Assembly: GCA_004194705.1 (NCBI GenBank)
Contig: SADC01001394.1
Location: 264,876 to 328,875 of the forward strand
DNA from: Ditylenchus dipsaci
Taxonomy: Eukaryota; Nematoda; Chromadorea; Rhabditida; Anguinidae
Length of the DNA: 64,000 nt
Direction of reading: 5' to 3'
Shown: positions 34,101-44,800 of the stretch, piece after piece
Position numbering within the stretch: position 1 is the first letter of the stretch
Layout: each line of letters starts with the position of its first letter
Notes under the pieces: model-generated
Seen by the model: the letters and a program-made list of their open reading frames with translations, nothing else
The model's database searches: none
Told to the model about the DNA's origin: nothing
Position numbers and translations under genes: made by a program

Positions 34101-34437
34101 TAATTTCCCATAGGGAACCTATTGACACAAATTAAGTTTTTGACTTTATATTTAATAATTTACAAACTTCCATCCCAGCACCTAAATTTCAGTTTTTATA
34201 AAGTCGATATTATTGAATATTTAAAAGTCTACCTTGATACGGTCTAATCAAAGAGTGTTCTCTTTTGTAATATCTGAATGAGTAACTATAAAATATTTAT
34301 CTGAAAATATTTTTTTGAGATACCCTCGGAACTCCGATGAAGACGATCCATCTATGACATCAACATAAGTATCAGTCAAACAATCGAACAGAGGCAAGAA
34401 AAGAGAAGTGAGGTAAGAAGTCTCGTTTTAATGACAT
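28154..34437 (-). CDS. LMAN2: VIP36/LMAN2-type leguminous lectin cargo receptor
   Basis: Type I membrane lectin that binds high-mannose glycoproteins in the early secretory pathway. Minus-strand exons: 34324-34437 (signal peptide region), 34233-34273, 34018-34118, 33923-33963, 33800-33834, 33707-33747, 33575-33645, 33439-33490, 28696-28816, 28536-28647, 28331-28482, 28154-28271. Family landmarks in order: KREHSLIRPYQGSLWEIMGST, ADIQSLKGAIWN, CHARDWEIQVNFKVHG, GDGLAIWY, GSKDYFRGLAVFLDTY, YITAMVNNGSLHYDHDSDG, VPGVRLPTGYYFG, TTGELSDNHDIHSIRTFE, membrane helix TTLLIIVGIVVVFGVLGFGF, then a basic tail QERSRKRF. In the family this tail ends KRFY; here one T is missing in a T run and the frame reads on. 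Other small breaks lie in the signal-peptide exon, near 28715 and before the helix exon. The intron 28817-33438 is swollen to 4.6 kb by transposons. An acceptor-like site lies nine bases before the ATG. Confidence 0.93.
29642..29828. mobile_element. Pogo-like MITE nested in the hAT element
   Basis: TA-CAGTCAACTCCCGATTTAGTG and inverse CACTAAATCGGAAGTTGACTG-TA, with repeated GATTTAGTGTACACCT units inside. Confidence 0.85.
29965..30493. repeat. Nested foldback of ATCCCGA-type units
   Basis: AGAGGTATGCACTGGATTGG at the left and GCGAAATGCACACTCTA at the right, with many ATCCCGA/TCGGGAT units between, and a further inner pair CAACTCGTTACAAATTGTGA against GTAACGAGTCACAATTGTAA (30196-30222 and 30384-30412). 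Probably a second non-autonomous insertion in the hAT copy. Confidence 0.5.
31060..31670. repeat. Long palindrome in the LMAN2 intron
   Basis: CGTCGGATTCATGTTCAGCG near 31112 and its inverse near 31600, plus TTCAGATCACAGTGAG/CTCACTGTGATCTGAA and TTTTGAATTTTAAGAG pieces, give arms of about 300 bases about a centre near 31365. Flanked on both sides by AT-rich CCCTTTTTGCCC-type sequence. Confidence 0.65.
32661..33037. mobile_element. Pogo-like MITE split by a TTAA-type MITE
   Basis: The outer ends TA-CAGTCGACTCTCCATATAAG and inverse TATATCGAGAGTCGACTG-TA enclose 32724-32962, a copy of the TTAA-AGGGCATACCCACGCT palindrome ending GTGGGCATGCCCCT-TTAA. The nesting order shows that the TTAA element arrived second. 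Confidence 0.85.
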
Positions 34438-35127
34438 ATTTTGGTTCTGAACATTATCATTCTTATTAACCCATAATTGCACAACATAGAACAGCGCAGC
34501 TTCTACGAAGCTAGGAAGTCGGATGTCCGGATAAAACAGCAGATTTTTATTAAATACCGTATTTCCTCTAAAGCTAAGTACCCAATGGGAGCCGCACCCC
34601 GCACTCCGCACTCCTGCGCAAATCTTCACTCCCGCGGTGCGGCGCCAGCGTGTACACAATAAGGCGACACATTTTTGGAGCCGCACTCCCGCGCTCTTTC
34701 ATTCTGAGTGAGGCGATTTTTTATTCCGAGTGCGGCGCATCATCGTAGTTCATTTTCTTATGCTCTTTTCGGCGCTCAAATTATTTTTGAGTACAACTTT
34801 TCCGCTTGTGGATCCTAACTGAAACTTTTTAAGACTAAGGCTTAATTTTTGGAAAATGGGAAATTTTTCAAAGTAACACAGAAAACCACCCTATCTCACC
34901 TAAAATCATGTGCTGAACACAGTTTGTTAATACCAAAATAGTGATTTCACTAGCCACGACACCTATAATAGGGTAGATACTTATTCCGAGGGAGCATCTG
35001 CCTAGAAATCCCGAAAATATCAGTTTTTATATGGGATTGCAAACCATGATTTTTCAATTTTGGTGACTCAAACTATGAAACCTAGGATAGTACCCATGGT
35101 TAGGTGGATGGATATCAAGCTGGATGG

Positions 35128-35895
35128 CCTAAAAAAAATTTTAGTTAATTTTTTTACGTTTTTCATGCTCCAAAACCTGTTTTCTGGACTAATTCGGATA
35201 TGCTGAAGATGGTTGATAGTATTAAATGCAGTTTTGTAGGGTATTTTTAGTTTTGGGCAATAATCAATTTCGCTAAAATCAATTATTGCCTAAAACTCAA
35301 AAAATACTCGAGAAACGGCATTTCACCTCTATCAAACTATCTTCAGCGTGCCCGAATCAGTCCGGAAAACAGGTTTTGGAACCCAAAAATTTGATCCAAG
35401 TGGACGACCACTTGGTTTTAATGGTCCAGACTCTAGAGAAGGTGCCAGGTGGTTACCCTGCTCACCCTGAGTCTTACTGGTCTTTCACAGAATAGTTTAT
35501 AATTGTTATTCAAGAAAGAATAATGTCTGTTACCACCAGGATTTGAGCCTGCAACCTCAAAAAGCGATCCTGAGAATCCATGCACTAAACCAAGTGGTCG
35601 ACCACTTGGATCAAAAAAAATTTTTACGTTTTCGGGTTACAAAACAATTTTTCTGCACTAATTCGATCATGCTGAAGATGGTTTGACAGTGGTAAAATTA
35701 CGTTTTATCAAGAAATTTTTGATTTATCGCTAACGATTGATTTTGATAAATCAAGAATAGCAATAACTTAAAAATTTCTCGATAAAACGTGTTTTTACCA
35801 CTGTCAAACCATCTTCAGCATGCTCGAATCAGTGCAGAAAAATTGTTTTGTAACCTGAAAACGTAAAAAAAATTTGATCCAAGTGGTCGCCACTT
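35128..35895. repeat. Two palindromic units bordered by CCAAGTGGTCGACCACTTGG
   Basis: Two units (about 35128-35415 and 35597-35895) each fold about ATCAATTATTGCC or ATCGCTAACGATTGAT. Their arms carry ATGCTGAAGATGGTT and ATTTTTACGTTTTCGGG and end at the 20-bp palindrome CCAAGTGGTCGACCACTTGG or a near copy. The same unit recurs at 56470-56990. Confidence 0.75.
35430..35612 (-). repeat. tRNA-derived SINE fragment
   Basis: On the minus strand, TGGTTTAGTGCATGG resembles an A box and, 45 bases on, GGCTCAAATCC is a B box, followed by TGGTGGTAACAG. The body continues to GGTAACCACCTGGCACCTTC. Related B-box pieces (GGTTCGAATCCCGGTGGT) lie on the minus strand at 57270 and 62470 and on the plus strand near 52100 and 3230. 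The A and B spacing fits a tRNA-derived SINE, not an intact tRNA. Confidence 0.55.
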
Positions 35896-37010
35896 GGTTT
35901 GCTACTACCTGGTCTAAATTGGGGAGAGGTTGCCGTACCGAGGTTACTGGTTCGAGCCTCACTAAGAGTTAACTTTATTTTTTACTTCCATTTTTAGGCC
36001 ATCCAGGTGGACAGCCACCTGACCATGAGGTAGCTACCCACGAATTGGGGTTAGGTGGGGATATCCAAGTGGACCACCCGAAATTCTGGAGTCTATTAGA
36101 CTATTAACAATTTTTTATTCATACTTATTTTAGCCGATTACGTATTTGTAGCCTGATTACTGAGGTCGCGGGACAGAAAAATTGACTTAAAATCGACTTT
36201 TCATGTAAAAAAATATCTCATGGAAAATTTCCCACTTTCCACGGAAAATTTACCTCGATTCATGGTCTTGGGTTTTCTTGGGGTGGTTTCAGCAGTTGGG
36301 ATGGTATGAGGTAATTCACGGATGGCCTAAAAAATCTGGGATGGTTTAGGATGGTTCAGACACAATCTAAAAATTTCGAAAAAAACTTAAAAATCTGTTT
36401 GAAAAAAGTTCATTTTGGGAAATGTCTATAACCCTAATTGGACCACAGAGGTTCGATGAAGACCACTGATGGTATAACTACTGAGGGTGTAACGCCTATG
36501 AGTATCAGTGAGAAGAATTTCGCCAGAACAAAACTATACAAAGCTTTTCTGCCTTAATCAAAAAAATTTTTTTAGCAAATGTGCCTTTAGCAAAAAACCC
36601 GCCCTGAAGCACAATTGTCAGCTCTATTACTGGATGTATCAAGAAATTTATACATTTTGAGCGGCTATAAGTTTTTCTAGGATGAATTCCGAAATTCTAT
36701 GAATGTCAACCAACTCAGAAAAAGAAATACATTTTTTGGCATATATCACGTGGGAAAAAATATCCTACTAAATTCTGAAAATGCAAAAAAATGCATCAAA
36801 AAATTGAGTGCGGCGGTGCGGATTTGCACCCGCACTCGAACTCCTCACTTTCTCACTCCCGCGGCAAGGAGGCAAAATCTCATTGGGTACAGTCGAGTGC
36901 CGCACTGCGGTGGTGCCGCTCTCAGTGCGGGAGTGCGTAGGTGCGGATCCAGTGTGTACTCAATGAGCTCTGCACCCTCAGATCTGCACCCTCACCCCTC
37001 ATTGTGTAAG

Positions 37011-37255
37011 CACCTTAATAAGCGCCCCGGGGCGCTTTTTTTTTCGAACCCCCGAAAATCGGAAAATTTTGAATTCGATTTCGAGATTTTCGAGTGCTCA
37101 ATCAAAATCTAAAAAGTGGAATCGGTTGAGCTCGTGAGAGTTAAGAAAACGTATTGAACAGCTTCGCAAAATATTGCCTCTACACTGAGATCCAGACCCT
37201 CAAAGTCGAGTGGGGGCGCTATTAGAGCGGGGCGCTTATTAGAGGAAATACGGTA
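37011..37255. mobile_element. Copy of the CCGTATTTCCTCTAATAAGCGC MITE
   Basis: Starts TAATAAGCGCCCCGGGGCGC and ends GGCGCTTATTAGAGGAAATACGG-TA, with the family's inner GAGCTCGTGAGAGTTAAGAA landmark in reverse relative to the 9508 copy. Confidence 0.75.
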
Positions 37256-38030
37256 TCCTAAAATGTACTTATTTCGAGCAGTCGTACTTATTTTTCAAAT
37301 TTTGAGTTGAGAGCCCCTGCTTTATAGCAAAAAATGATAAAAACTAACACATTCCCGGACCAAGGACCTTAAGAACTTCAATGTTCGTTAGACAAAATCT
37401 TTAGAAATCCATTCGTTAGGGCGATATTATAATACGTCAAGTTTGAAAATTCCCGATTAAATAATCACAGTGCATCATAATTTCAAACTCAAGTAATTTT
37501 GTTAAATTACGTTGCAGAAGGTTTACAGAGGGAATTCGTTTGAGACATAACTACCGCAAAAATTAAGCAATTATGAAAGTGTGAACTTGCGTCTGCCTCT
37601 CAGGAGAACATTTCAACAAAAAAAGTTCCTAGTTTGGTTAAAATATCTGCAAAAAAATAGTCTGTTTAGTCAAGCGACTTTATGCGTTCAAACATTTTGG
37701 TGACAGGAACACAAGAGAAATTCTATTCCTCCCAATTAATTTATTTAGGCTTGTTCTGGTTTAGCTCATATAATGTGCTCCAAAGTGTGATTGCTGCGTG
37801 GATTTATCTAATCTGCAGTACAATAACCAAAAATCAACACATATTTATCAGTCAACATATTTCACAGTTTGAATAAAAACGTTTGGTTTCGAAGCTTTCG
37901 CTGCAAGACTTCTGTGCTGCTATTGTAGTCGAACTGCAACGATATTTTTGAACAAGTAATTTTGTGTCCTCATTTCTCTTGTCATTTACCGAGTACTTTG
38001 CTCCTTTCAGTACTAATTTTCTTCTTTTCA
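37256..38030. other. Gene-free stretch upstream of ETFB
   Basis: AT-rich DNA without a supported exon. It ends in pyrimidine-rich acceptor-like sequence (ATTTTCTTCTTTTCAG, AG at 38030-38031) that probably receives an upstream exon or a spliced leader. Confidence 0.5.
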
Positions 38031-38064
38031 GTTTGTCTGCCGTGAATAATAATAATAATCATTC

Positions 38065-39143
38065 ATGAGGATATTGGTTGGAGGTAGCATAAAATGGCAT
38101 ATTCTATTGTAACTTTTGACAATACTTTTCTATTTAGTCAAACGCGTAATTGATTATGCCGTCAAGGTCAGGGTCAAGAAGGACAACACCGGTGTCGTTA
38201 AAGATGGTGTTCAACATTCCATGAATCCTTTCTGTGAAATTGCTTTGGAAGAGGCTGTCAAGTTGAAGGAAGCTTCAGTTGCCAAAGAAGTTGTCGCTCT
38301 ATCTTTCGGTCCAGCTAAATCTCAGGTAGTATCTTTATTGTCCTACTTATTTATTCAGCTGACTTTATTTCCTTATAGGAAACACTCAGAACTGCACTTG
38401 CCAAAGGAGCCGACAGAGCCATTCATGTTGAAGTTGACGACAATCAAGCCGAAAAATTGGAGCCTCTTCATGTCGCCAAAGTGCTTGCCAAAATAGCTAA
38501 GGACGAGAAATTTGACATTGTCTTTCTGGGAAAACAGGTTATTTTTAAACCAACTTTATCCGCTCAATTGTCTCTTTCAGGCTATTGATGATGATGCTAA
38601 TCAAACGGGTCAGCTTGTTGCTGGGCTTCTAAATTGCCCCAAGCAACTTTTGCTAGCAAAGTCGAGGCTGATGGTTCTTCGCATCTCAAGGTTACTAGAG
38701 AAATTGATGGTGGTCTCGATACAGTTAGTGCTTGCTTTTCCTAGATGTCGTGAATTGCATTTTAAAAATTTCAGGTTCGCGTTAAGCTTCCTGCTGTGCT
38801 CACCGCTGATCTTCGACTTAATGAGCCTCGTATGTTGCATTTTATTCTTGATTTCCAGCAATTTGTCAAAGTATTATTTTAGGCTATGCAACGCTCCCGA
38901 ATATCATGAAGGCCAAGAAGAAACCCCTTGAGAAAAAGTCTCCTAAAGATTTGGGCATTGATTTGACTCCACAGACTGAAGTTCTAGAGGTAATTAGTGT
39001 CGTACAGCATGCTCATTTAATGATTTCTTAATTATACTATTTCTGTGCAGGTCAAAGAGCCTCCTGTGCGCCAAGCTGGAGGATTTGTCGACAGTGTGCC
39101 TACATTGGTTGCTAAGCTCAAAGAGAAGGGTGTGCTTCCATAG
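38065..39143 (+). CDS. ETFB: Electron transfer flavoprotein subunit beta
   Basis: Mitochondrial matrix protein that pairs with ETF-alpha to pass electrons from acyl-CoA and other dehydrogenases to ETF-ubiquinone oxidoreductase. Seven exons: 38065-38083, 38138-38325, 38379-38537, 38581-38723, 38775-38829, 38883-38989, 39051-39143. Landmarks: [130 protein letters not shown], and an end near [10 protein letters not shown]. About 255 residues, the usual length. One base is missing near 38642 in CAAGCAACTTTTGC (expected [12 protein letters not shown]), in a T run; frames join cleanly on both sides. The start follows a TTCTTCTTTTCAG acceptor-like site by 33 bases. Confidence 0.97.
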
Positions 39144-39214
39144 CTCGAATTAGGAGCAAGGAATACATTTTTCCAAACTATTGAGGTCGTATTACGTGTA
39201 CAATAGCCATAAAT

Positions 39215-39224
39215 AATAAATAAA
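39215..39224 (+). promoter_or_regulatory. ETFB poly(A) signal
   Basis: AATAAATAAA, 72 bases after the ETFB stop and 123 bases before the next start codon. Confidence 0.65.
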
Positions 39225-39346
39225 AGATATTCCTCGAGTTTGTGGTTGCTTGGTATTTGTCTGAATGCATAGGCTTTTTGAGCCTCGTATCTTTTTTGTG
39301 GTATTGTGTTCTGCGAATATATAATTTGTGTTACAGATCCCATCCA

Positions 39347-40524
39347 ATGATGTTTATTCGGTCCCTTTGCATTCTTTCCCTCTTCCTACTCTCTTCTCTG
39401 GCATCTGATGAGGCCAGAGAAGCTACCAACGTAACTTTATTTGTTGTGTTTTTGGTACAGAATATAAAATCGTGCGTCATATTAGGGTGCTGGTAAGCCC
39501 ACGTTGGACTCCGCCCGTATCCTGCTTCGAAATTTCATTAAGTCAATATGCTGTTGAAAACATGGTAAGTGTCGGCGATTTTACTTTATTTAAGCGATGT
39601 GTTGTTTTTATAGGATTACGTGATGAGTACAGCCTCTACAATGTCAGGTGACAGGCCGCTCTGAAAGTGACACCTCGAGGACCGTATGTCATTCCCACGC
39701 AGTTCTTCGAAATTTCAAGTTGTGACGTGCGCATGGGAAAAAATCCCTCCGGTAATTTATACTGTTATCAGTTTCAAAATCCAAGTTATTAAAAGTGCAG
39801 GTGGATGTGACTCATTCAGTGGTGGTTGCCCACGTAGCTTCGGTAAAGTTAGATAACTGGATTTACTAATATTTGGATACTTATGTTCCAGGACTTTTCA
39901 ATTACACGGCTGCCCAGGTTACTTATTACCCAAGGAAGACGCCAAAGAAGTGAGAGTTGGATACACTACTGCTCCTGGAGAGGGTATTAGATATATTTTA
40001 AATGACACTGTTATGGCCAATACATTAGGTGCAATCTATCGCTGAAAGATTATGAACGTCGATTCAGCTCGAAATCGGAGCATGCGTTCATCTTCTGTGA
40101 GTTTAGCTAGTCCAATAATTATATAATTATTAATTGTTGTTAAAGAGGCATGCCCGTGCGGTTCAAAAAATTGAGACAGCGGCAAGCAGGTTTTTTTAAA
40201 TTCTTCAATTTTTCCTCGTTTGATCATCATATCTTATTGATGACCCTTACTACTTTAAAAGCGCAGAAAAACTTAAAAATCTGGATGACAACTCATGCAA
40301 AACTTGAATGGAGAAAGAAAAAGTGCTGTCCCCCGCCTTTCTCCGTTCGGCATGGGGCATAGGCATGCCCCTTTAAAAATAAGGTTTGTATTTAAATTCG
40401 ATACAATGGTTTATTTACAGTACTGCTACAATCCCCACCACTGTTGTTCCCCTTTGCATTTGGTATCAGCTGCAATCGAAATACCTCTCCAAAAAACACC
40501 AACGCCGCCAAGAAATCCCAATAA
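39347..40524 (+). CDS. SSR2: Translocon-associated protein subunit beta (TRAP-beta), several frame breaks
   Basis: Small type I ER membrane protein of the TRAP complex at the Sec61 channel. Exons read: 39347-39430 (signal peptide MMFIRSLCILSLFLLSSLAS), 39486-39564 (LDSARILLRN...SQYAVENM), about 39615-39751 (YSLYNV...AALKV...DVRWEKIPP), about 39801-39842 (VDVTHSVVVAHVAS), about 39894-39984 (LFNYTAAQVTYY...KEVRVGYTTAPGE), about 40030-40096 (LSLKDYERRFSSKSEHAFIF) and about 40422-40524 (TATIPTTVVPLCIWYQLQSKY, basic end). Order, spacing and length match TRAP-beta. At least five single-base breaks are needed, near 39540, 39616-39650, 39735, 39935 and 40495. They could be assembly indels or real decay; splice sites are all intact, which favours a working gene. 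The ATG lies ten bases after TTTGTGTTACAG and 203 bases after the ETFB stop. Confidence 0.85.
40140..40376. mobile_element. Diverged TTAA-flanked MITE in the last SSR2 intron
   Basis: TTAA-AGAGGCATGCCCGTGC at the left and ATAGGCATGCCCCT-TTAA at the right. Same family as 7722 and 32724, with a different middle. Confidence 0.7.
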
Positions 40525-41169
40525 TTCCAAGACATTTGGTTTACATTGTTAGTGCCTGTGAGGACTTTTGAATACATCTATTTTATTGACTTTTTTCTTG
40601 CTCTTAAAATAAAAAAAGTTTTAGAACTTCAATACTGCAAAGTCCAAATACACGGCATGACAAATATTTACCCTCTCTCCACTTTTCCCTAATAATTTTG
40701 GACAATATTTTTTCGACACATTTTAAATCGCATTTATTCTTTAGGGTGTTTTTCTCAATTTTTCTAAATTTCAGAATTATCGTGTAAGCCCAGGATCTCA
40801 GCTTTATAACGGGCTATCAAGTTGAAGTGAAGGATTTCATGGATGAAGAGATAAGGGGTTGAAAAAATAGCTGTTACCTTTCATCTCCTAAATCTATGTT
40901 TTTTCAAACAATTGCCCATATTTTTAAGTAGAGTTAGATGGCAGTTCGAAAGCAGAGATTTCAGGCTACACGACAATGCTGAAAATTTAAAAAAAAAATC
41001 AGGACAAAACTCAAAAGAAAAGGCAAATGAAAAATTAGTCGGAAAAAAGAGGGCTTTAGTCAGAAAAAAGTATTATAGTCGGGAAAAAGTATTTTCCATA
41101 ATTTTTTTCATAATACGCTGTTTCTGGTGCAAGCGCGATACTCTTAAACATTTTGATATAAAATACGAC

Positions 41170-41412
41170 TACGGTATTTCCTCTAAAATAGCCCTCCTTC
41201 CAAATAGACCCCCTTTACTTTGAGGTCTGTATCTCGGAGCAGACGTAAATATTTTGCAAAGCTGTTTGATACGTTTCTTAACTCCACGAGCTTACGATTC
41301 CACTTTTTAGATTCTTAATTTTCACCCAAAAATCTCGAAATCGAATTCAAATTTTTTCTGAAATTGGAGTTTGAATAAAATATCCCCGGGGCTATTTTTA
41401 GAGAATACGGTA
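41170..41412. mobile_element. Copy of the CCGTATTTCCTCTAA MITE
   Basis: TA-CGGTATTTCCTCTAAAATAG at the left and CTATTTTTAGAGAATACGG-TA at the right, with the family's CACGAGCTTACGATTCCA middle. Confidence 0.75.
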
Positions 41413-41872
41413 ATTCAGAACGTAAACCCATCACATTTGCTGATTACCGGCATGTTTACATCTCTTCTAAATATAAAATCGCCATAAATCTTTAGAGGGA
41501 AAATTTTTATAAGAAATAGCGAACGCTATCTTGGGCATCGCCCCTCATAAATTTTTTTTTTAAATAATAATTCGCATCACAAATTAGTCAAAAGTGCAAA
41601 AACTTTCAAAGATTTGTATCATCATTTTTTTGCTAAAACTCGTCGATTTTGTGTTTCTACAGTTTCGATCGATTTCAAACTGTGGACATTGATGTCTCTA
41701 GTTAAATACTAAGTAATTTCAGGAAAAAATAATTTTTTATTGTAAATGGTTCGAAAATGGTGGAGTATGCATTGTATATGAATAAGTAACGAACACAAAA
41801 CCAATTAAGGGGCCAGTTCAAACTGAAAATACCAAAAACAATTAACAATATAATTCAAGACACTCTCAAATC

Positions 41873-44800
41873 TACTCATCGATCTTTGACTTCTTGACTT
41901 CTGATGGATCTTCACTTCCCGCCTTTTCTTCAACAGCAGTGGACAAGCATCAGTTGTTTATAGCTTCAATGAAGAACCTTCACCAGCCGTGGATTCCAGT
42001 AGCAGTATATGGTGGTTATTGTGGAGTCCTAGAAAGTTGCCGGACGTTTGACAGACTTGCGTGAATCATGTTTGAGATATCGTTACTGGGACCTCATCTT
42101 TTATCATCTCCCACAACACTTTTAAAATCTGGGTAAACACACATTGGTAATCACAGCCTTTTGATGTTCCATCTGCTTCTTGCAATCCTTAGCACATTCT
42201 AGAGCATCTTCGGCTGTTCCTGTATGTCCTCTAAGATCTTCTTCAACTCATGATTTCAGATGTGACAGCAGAATCATTTTCAGCTGAACCTTTTTGCAAG
42301 TTCTCTAAATAATTTCGCATTATAATGAGTCCAAAGGTCACCTTGGACCAGGATAGTCAAGGGTTCAGAATTTTTTGGCTGGACCCGTACCCACGTTAAA
42401 AAAAAACGTTTCGGGCAGAGGGTGAACTTTGCTGATAAGCCAAGGAAAATGTTCTAAACAGTTGTGTTTTTTTTTCAAAAAGTGTTTAAAAATATAATTA
42501 TCGAGGCTTTAGATAGTCCATGAACAGTTTTTTTTAACAAAATTCTTTATTTAATACAAAACTATCGATAAAGAATAATTAGTACTAAACTTGCCAAGAT
42601 TTTTCGATTTTGTTTAGTAATTGTTTAGCATCTTTTCTCAGTTTTTGCATGGATTTGAAGTCAGAAAAGTTAAACTTGGTAAAAGAAAAATTAGAATGAA
42701 GATTTAGGTTTGGGTTAAAAAGAAGAAAAAGTTCCATATAATAAAGGTGTTTCAAGAAATTCTAACACTTTTAAATGCATATTTTTTGTATTGACACAAT
42801 TTCAAAATTCTGTAAACGTAGATCGGTTCCGTTTGCTCTATACAATTTTTTGGTATATGATGGTAAAAAATTTTCAAAAATTGCCTTGGTCCCCCTGTGG
42901 TCTAGAAAATGACCAAAACTGGGTATTAAGAAACAATTCAGATGCACTTCAGTCCTCAAGAAAAAGCTTTTTGTGTTGTTTGTTTTGCCAATCAAGCGAG
43001 TCCAAAATTGTTCGGCGCCAATTCCGTACCCGTTTCGGGATACAAACAGAAGGCCTTCTCGCGCAAGCATTCTTCAGTGTTACAACGATTATCTAGCCCG
43101 GGTTCAAGTGAAAGGAAGGAAAAGAATAAACAGTTAGGTTTTTTGATTGTGTATGCTTTTGAGAATGTTTTCTTATGGTTCAGATGGGTCCGCACCGAGC
43201 AAAGAAGAAGAAAAGTGATCGAAGCTTCGAGCTGGAAGTGAATAAGCACTCGGAAATTGCGTTACAAGATGGAATGCCTTCGCCTACAACGTTTGGGAAT
43301 ATTGCATGTAAGACTGAACCTTGGGATCGGGAATTAAAAACCTTCTTTTTCGTTCTCATCCTCTCTTAACCTTTAAGATGCCAAATTCCACCCATACAAA
43401 ATGAATCTTCAACACAACTTCTCCCAATTAATCAATCTAAGCTTATATTAATCAATTTATAGAAAAAATCACTCGCACAAAACTCGTTATCATTTGTTTA
43501 TTTTAGGTGTTCAATATGGTCTTATGCAACGGTGGGGCCCGCTCATTTCAGTTTGCTGTGCGTGATTGGTTTAGACGATAACTTTCCGCTTCGATTGGAT
43601 GAGACGAGGAACTCCTGCTAAGCCTGCTATTTTCAAATGGCCTCCGTATTGTCCAGATTGACTCCGTGTGATTTTTTCTTATGGGGGTATCTACCAAATC
43701 TACCAGAATCTACCAAACACAGCCTGCCAATCTGAATAAGCTCGAGAAAAAATCATCAATGAATTTCAACTGCATACCGCAAGAGATGGTGAGCCGATCT
43801 GTAGACTCCTATGTGCGCCGCCTCGAAAAATGCCTTGATGTGGAAGGAAGAAGTGTTGAGCAAAGTAAGGAAATTGAGTCTTCTGTTGTTATGCTTGTTG
43901 TAAGTCATCTCGCTTTGTTTTTACTTGGTTCGGAATAAAGTTATGATAGATTTGGAGTCAATATGGCGAAAAAAATCGATTTTCTTAATTACCCAGTTTT
44001 GGTCATTTTCTTACCACAGGGGGACCAAGTCGATTTTTAAAATTTGGTCAAAAAAATTTTTTACGCATCATATACCAAAAAAATTGTTAGAGCAAACAGA
44101 ACCGATCTGCGTTCACAGAATTTTGAAATTGTGTCAATACAAAAAGTTATGGCCGTTAAAAGTGTTAGAATTTCTTGAAACACCCTGTATATGAGAATCT
44201 TGAATTTTACGCAATTCTTAAAAAATACCAATAAATTTTTAAAAACTTCTGCGGCTTTATCGAAGGATGCTGCTGCACTCTCAAAGTCGTCATTGTTTCT
44301 GTAGGTAAGCCCTGAAAAAAGATTTAATTATGCAGAAAAGGTGCTGCTTTTATAATCCTACCCATCTGAAAAAGAGTTCCGAGATCTTGCGGTTGTTAGG
44401 CTCAAAGATCTTTTCTGGATCTCCAAGGCAGCCTTGAACTCTTCTAAAGCATTGCCGAAATTTTCATCCACAAGAATGCACTCGCCAAGAGCAATCAAAA
44501 CATCAGCCTTCTTTTCCATCCACTCAGTGGTCTGTTCTTGTCTAAAGGAGTTGAATCAGCTACTAATAATATAATAACCAGAAAATACTTATCACAAATG
44601 CTACGCGCTACTTCAAGAGACTAAAATTTAGGTCAAATAATCTATATTTCCCAAGATTAGAGATTTCAGGTTATCTCACTAGCATAAAAAAGGTATATTA
44701 ATGGCTCATTTATAAACGTTGTCGTTGGCGTAAAAGTGCCTTTATAAAATTTTTTCCAGCGACAACGACGACGACGACGACAACGACAACGTTTATAAAT

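Larger units (their letters stand above)
34557..37255. repeat. Composite inverted-repeat region with GCACTCCGCACTCC-type arms
   Basis: TACCGTATTTCCTCTAA at 34557 and its inverse at 37239-37255 enclose a region whose flanks both hold GCACCCGCACTC-type, GC-rich sequence and ACCCAATG (34580-34740 and 36805-36975). The middle holds palindromes and SINE pieces listed separately. Whether this is one element or several stacked insertions is unclear. Confidence 0.45.
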
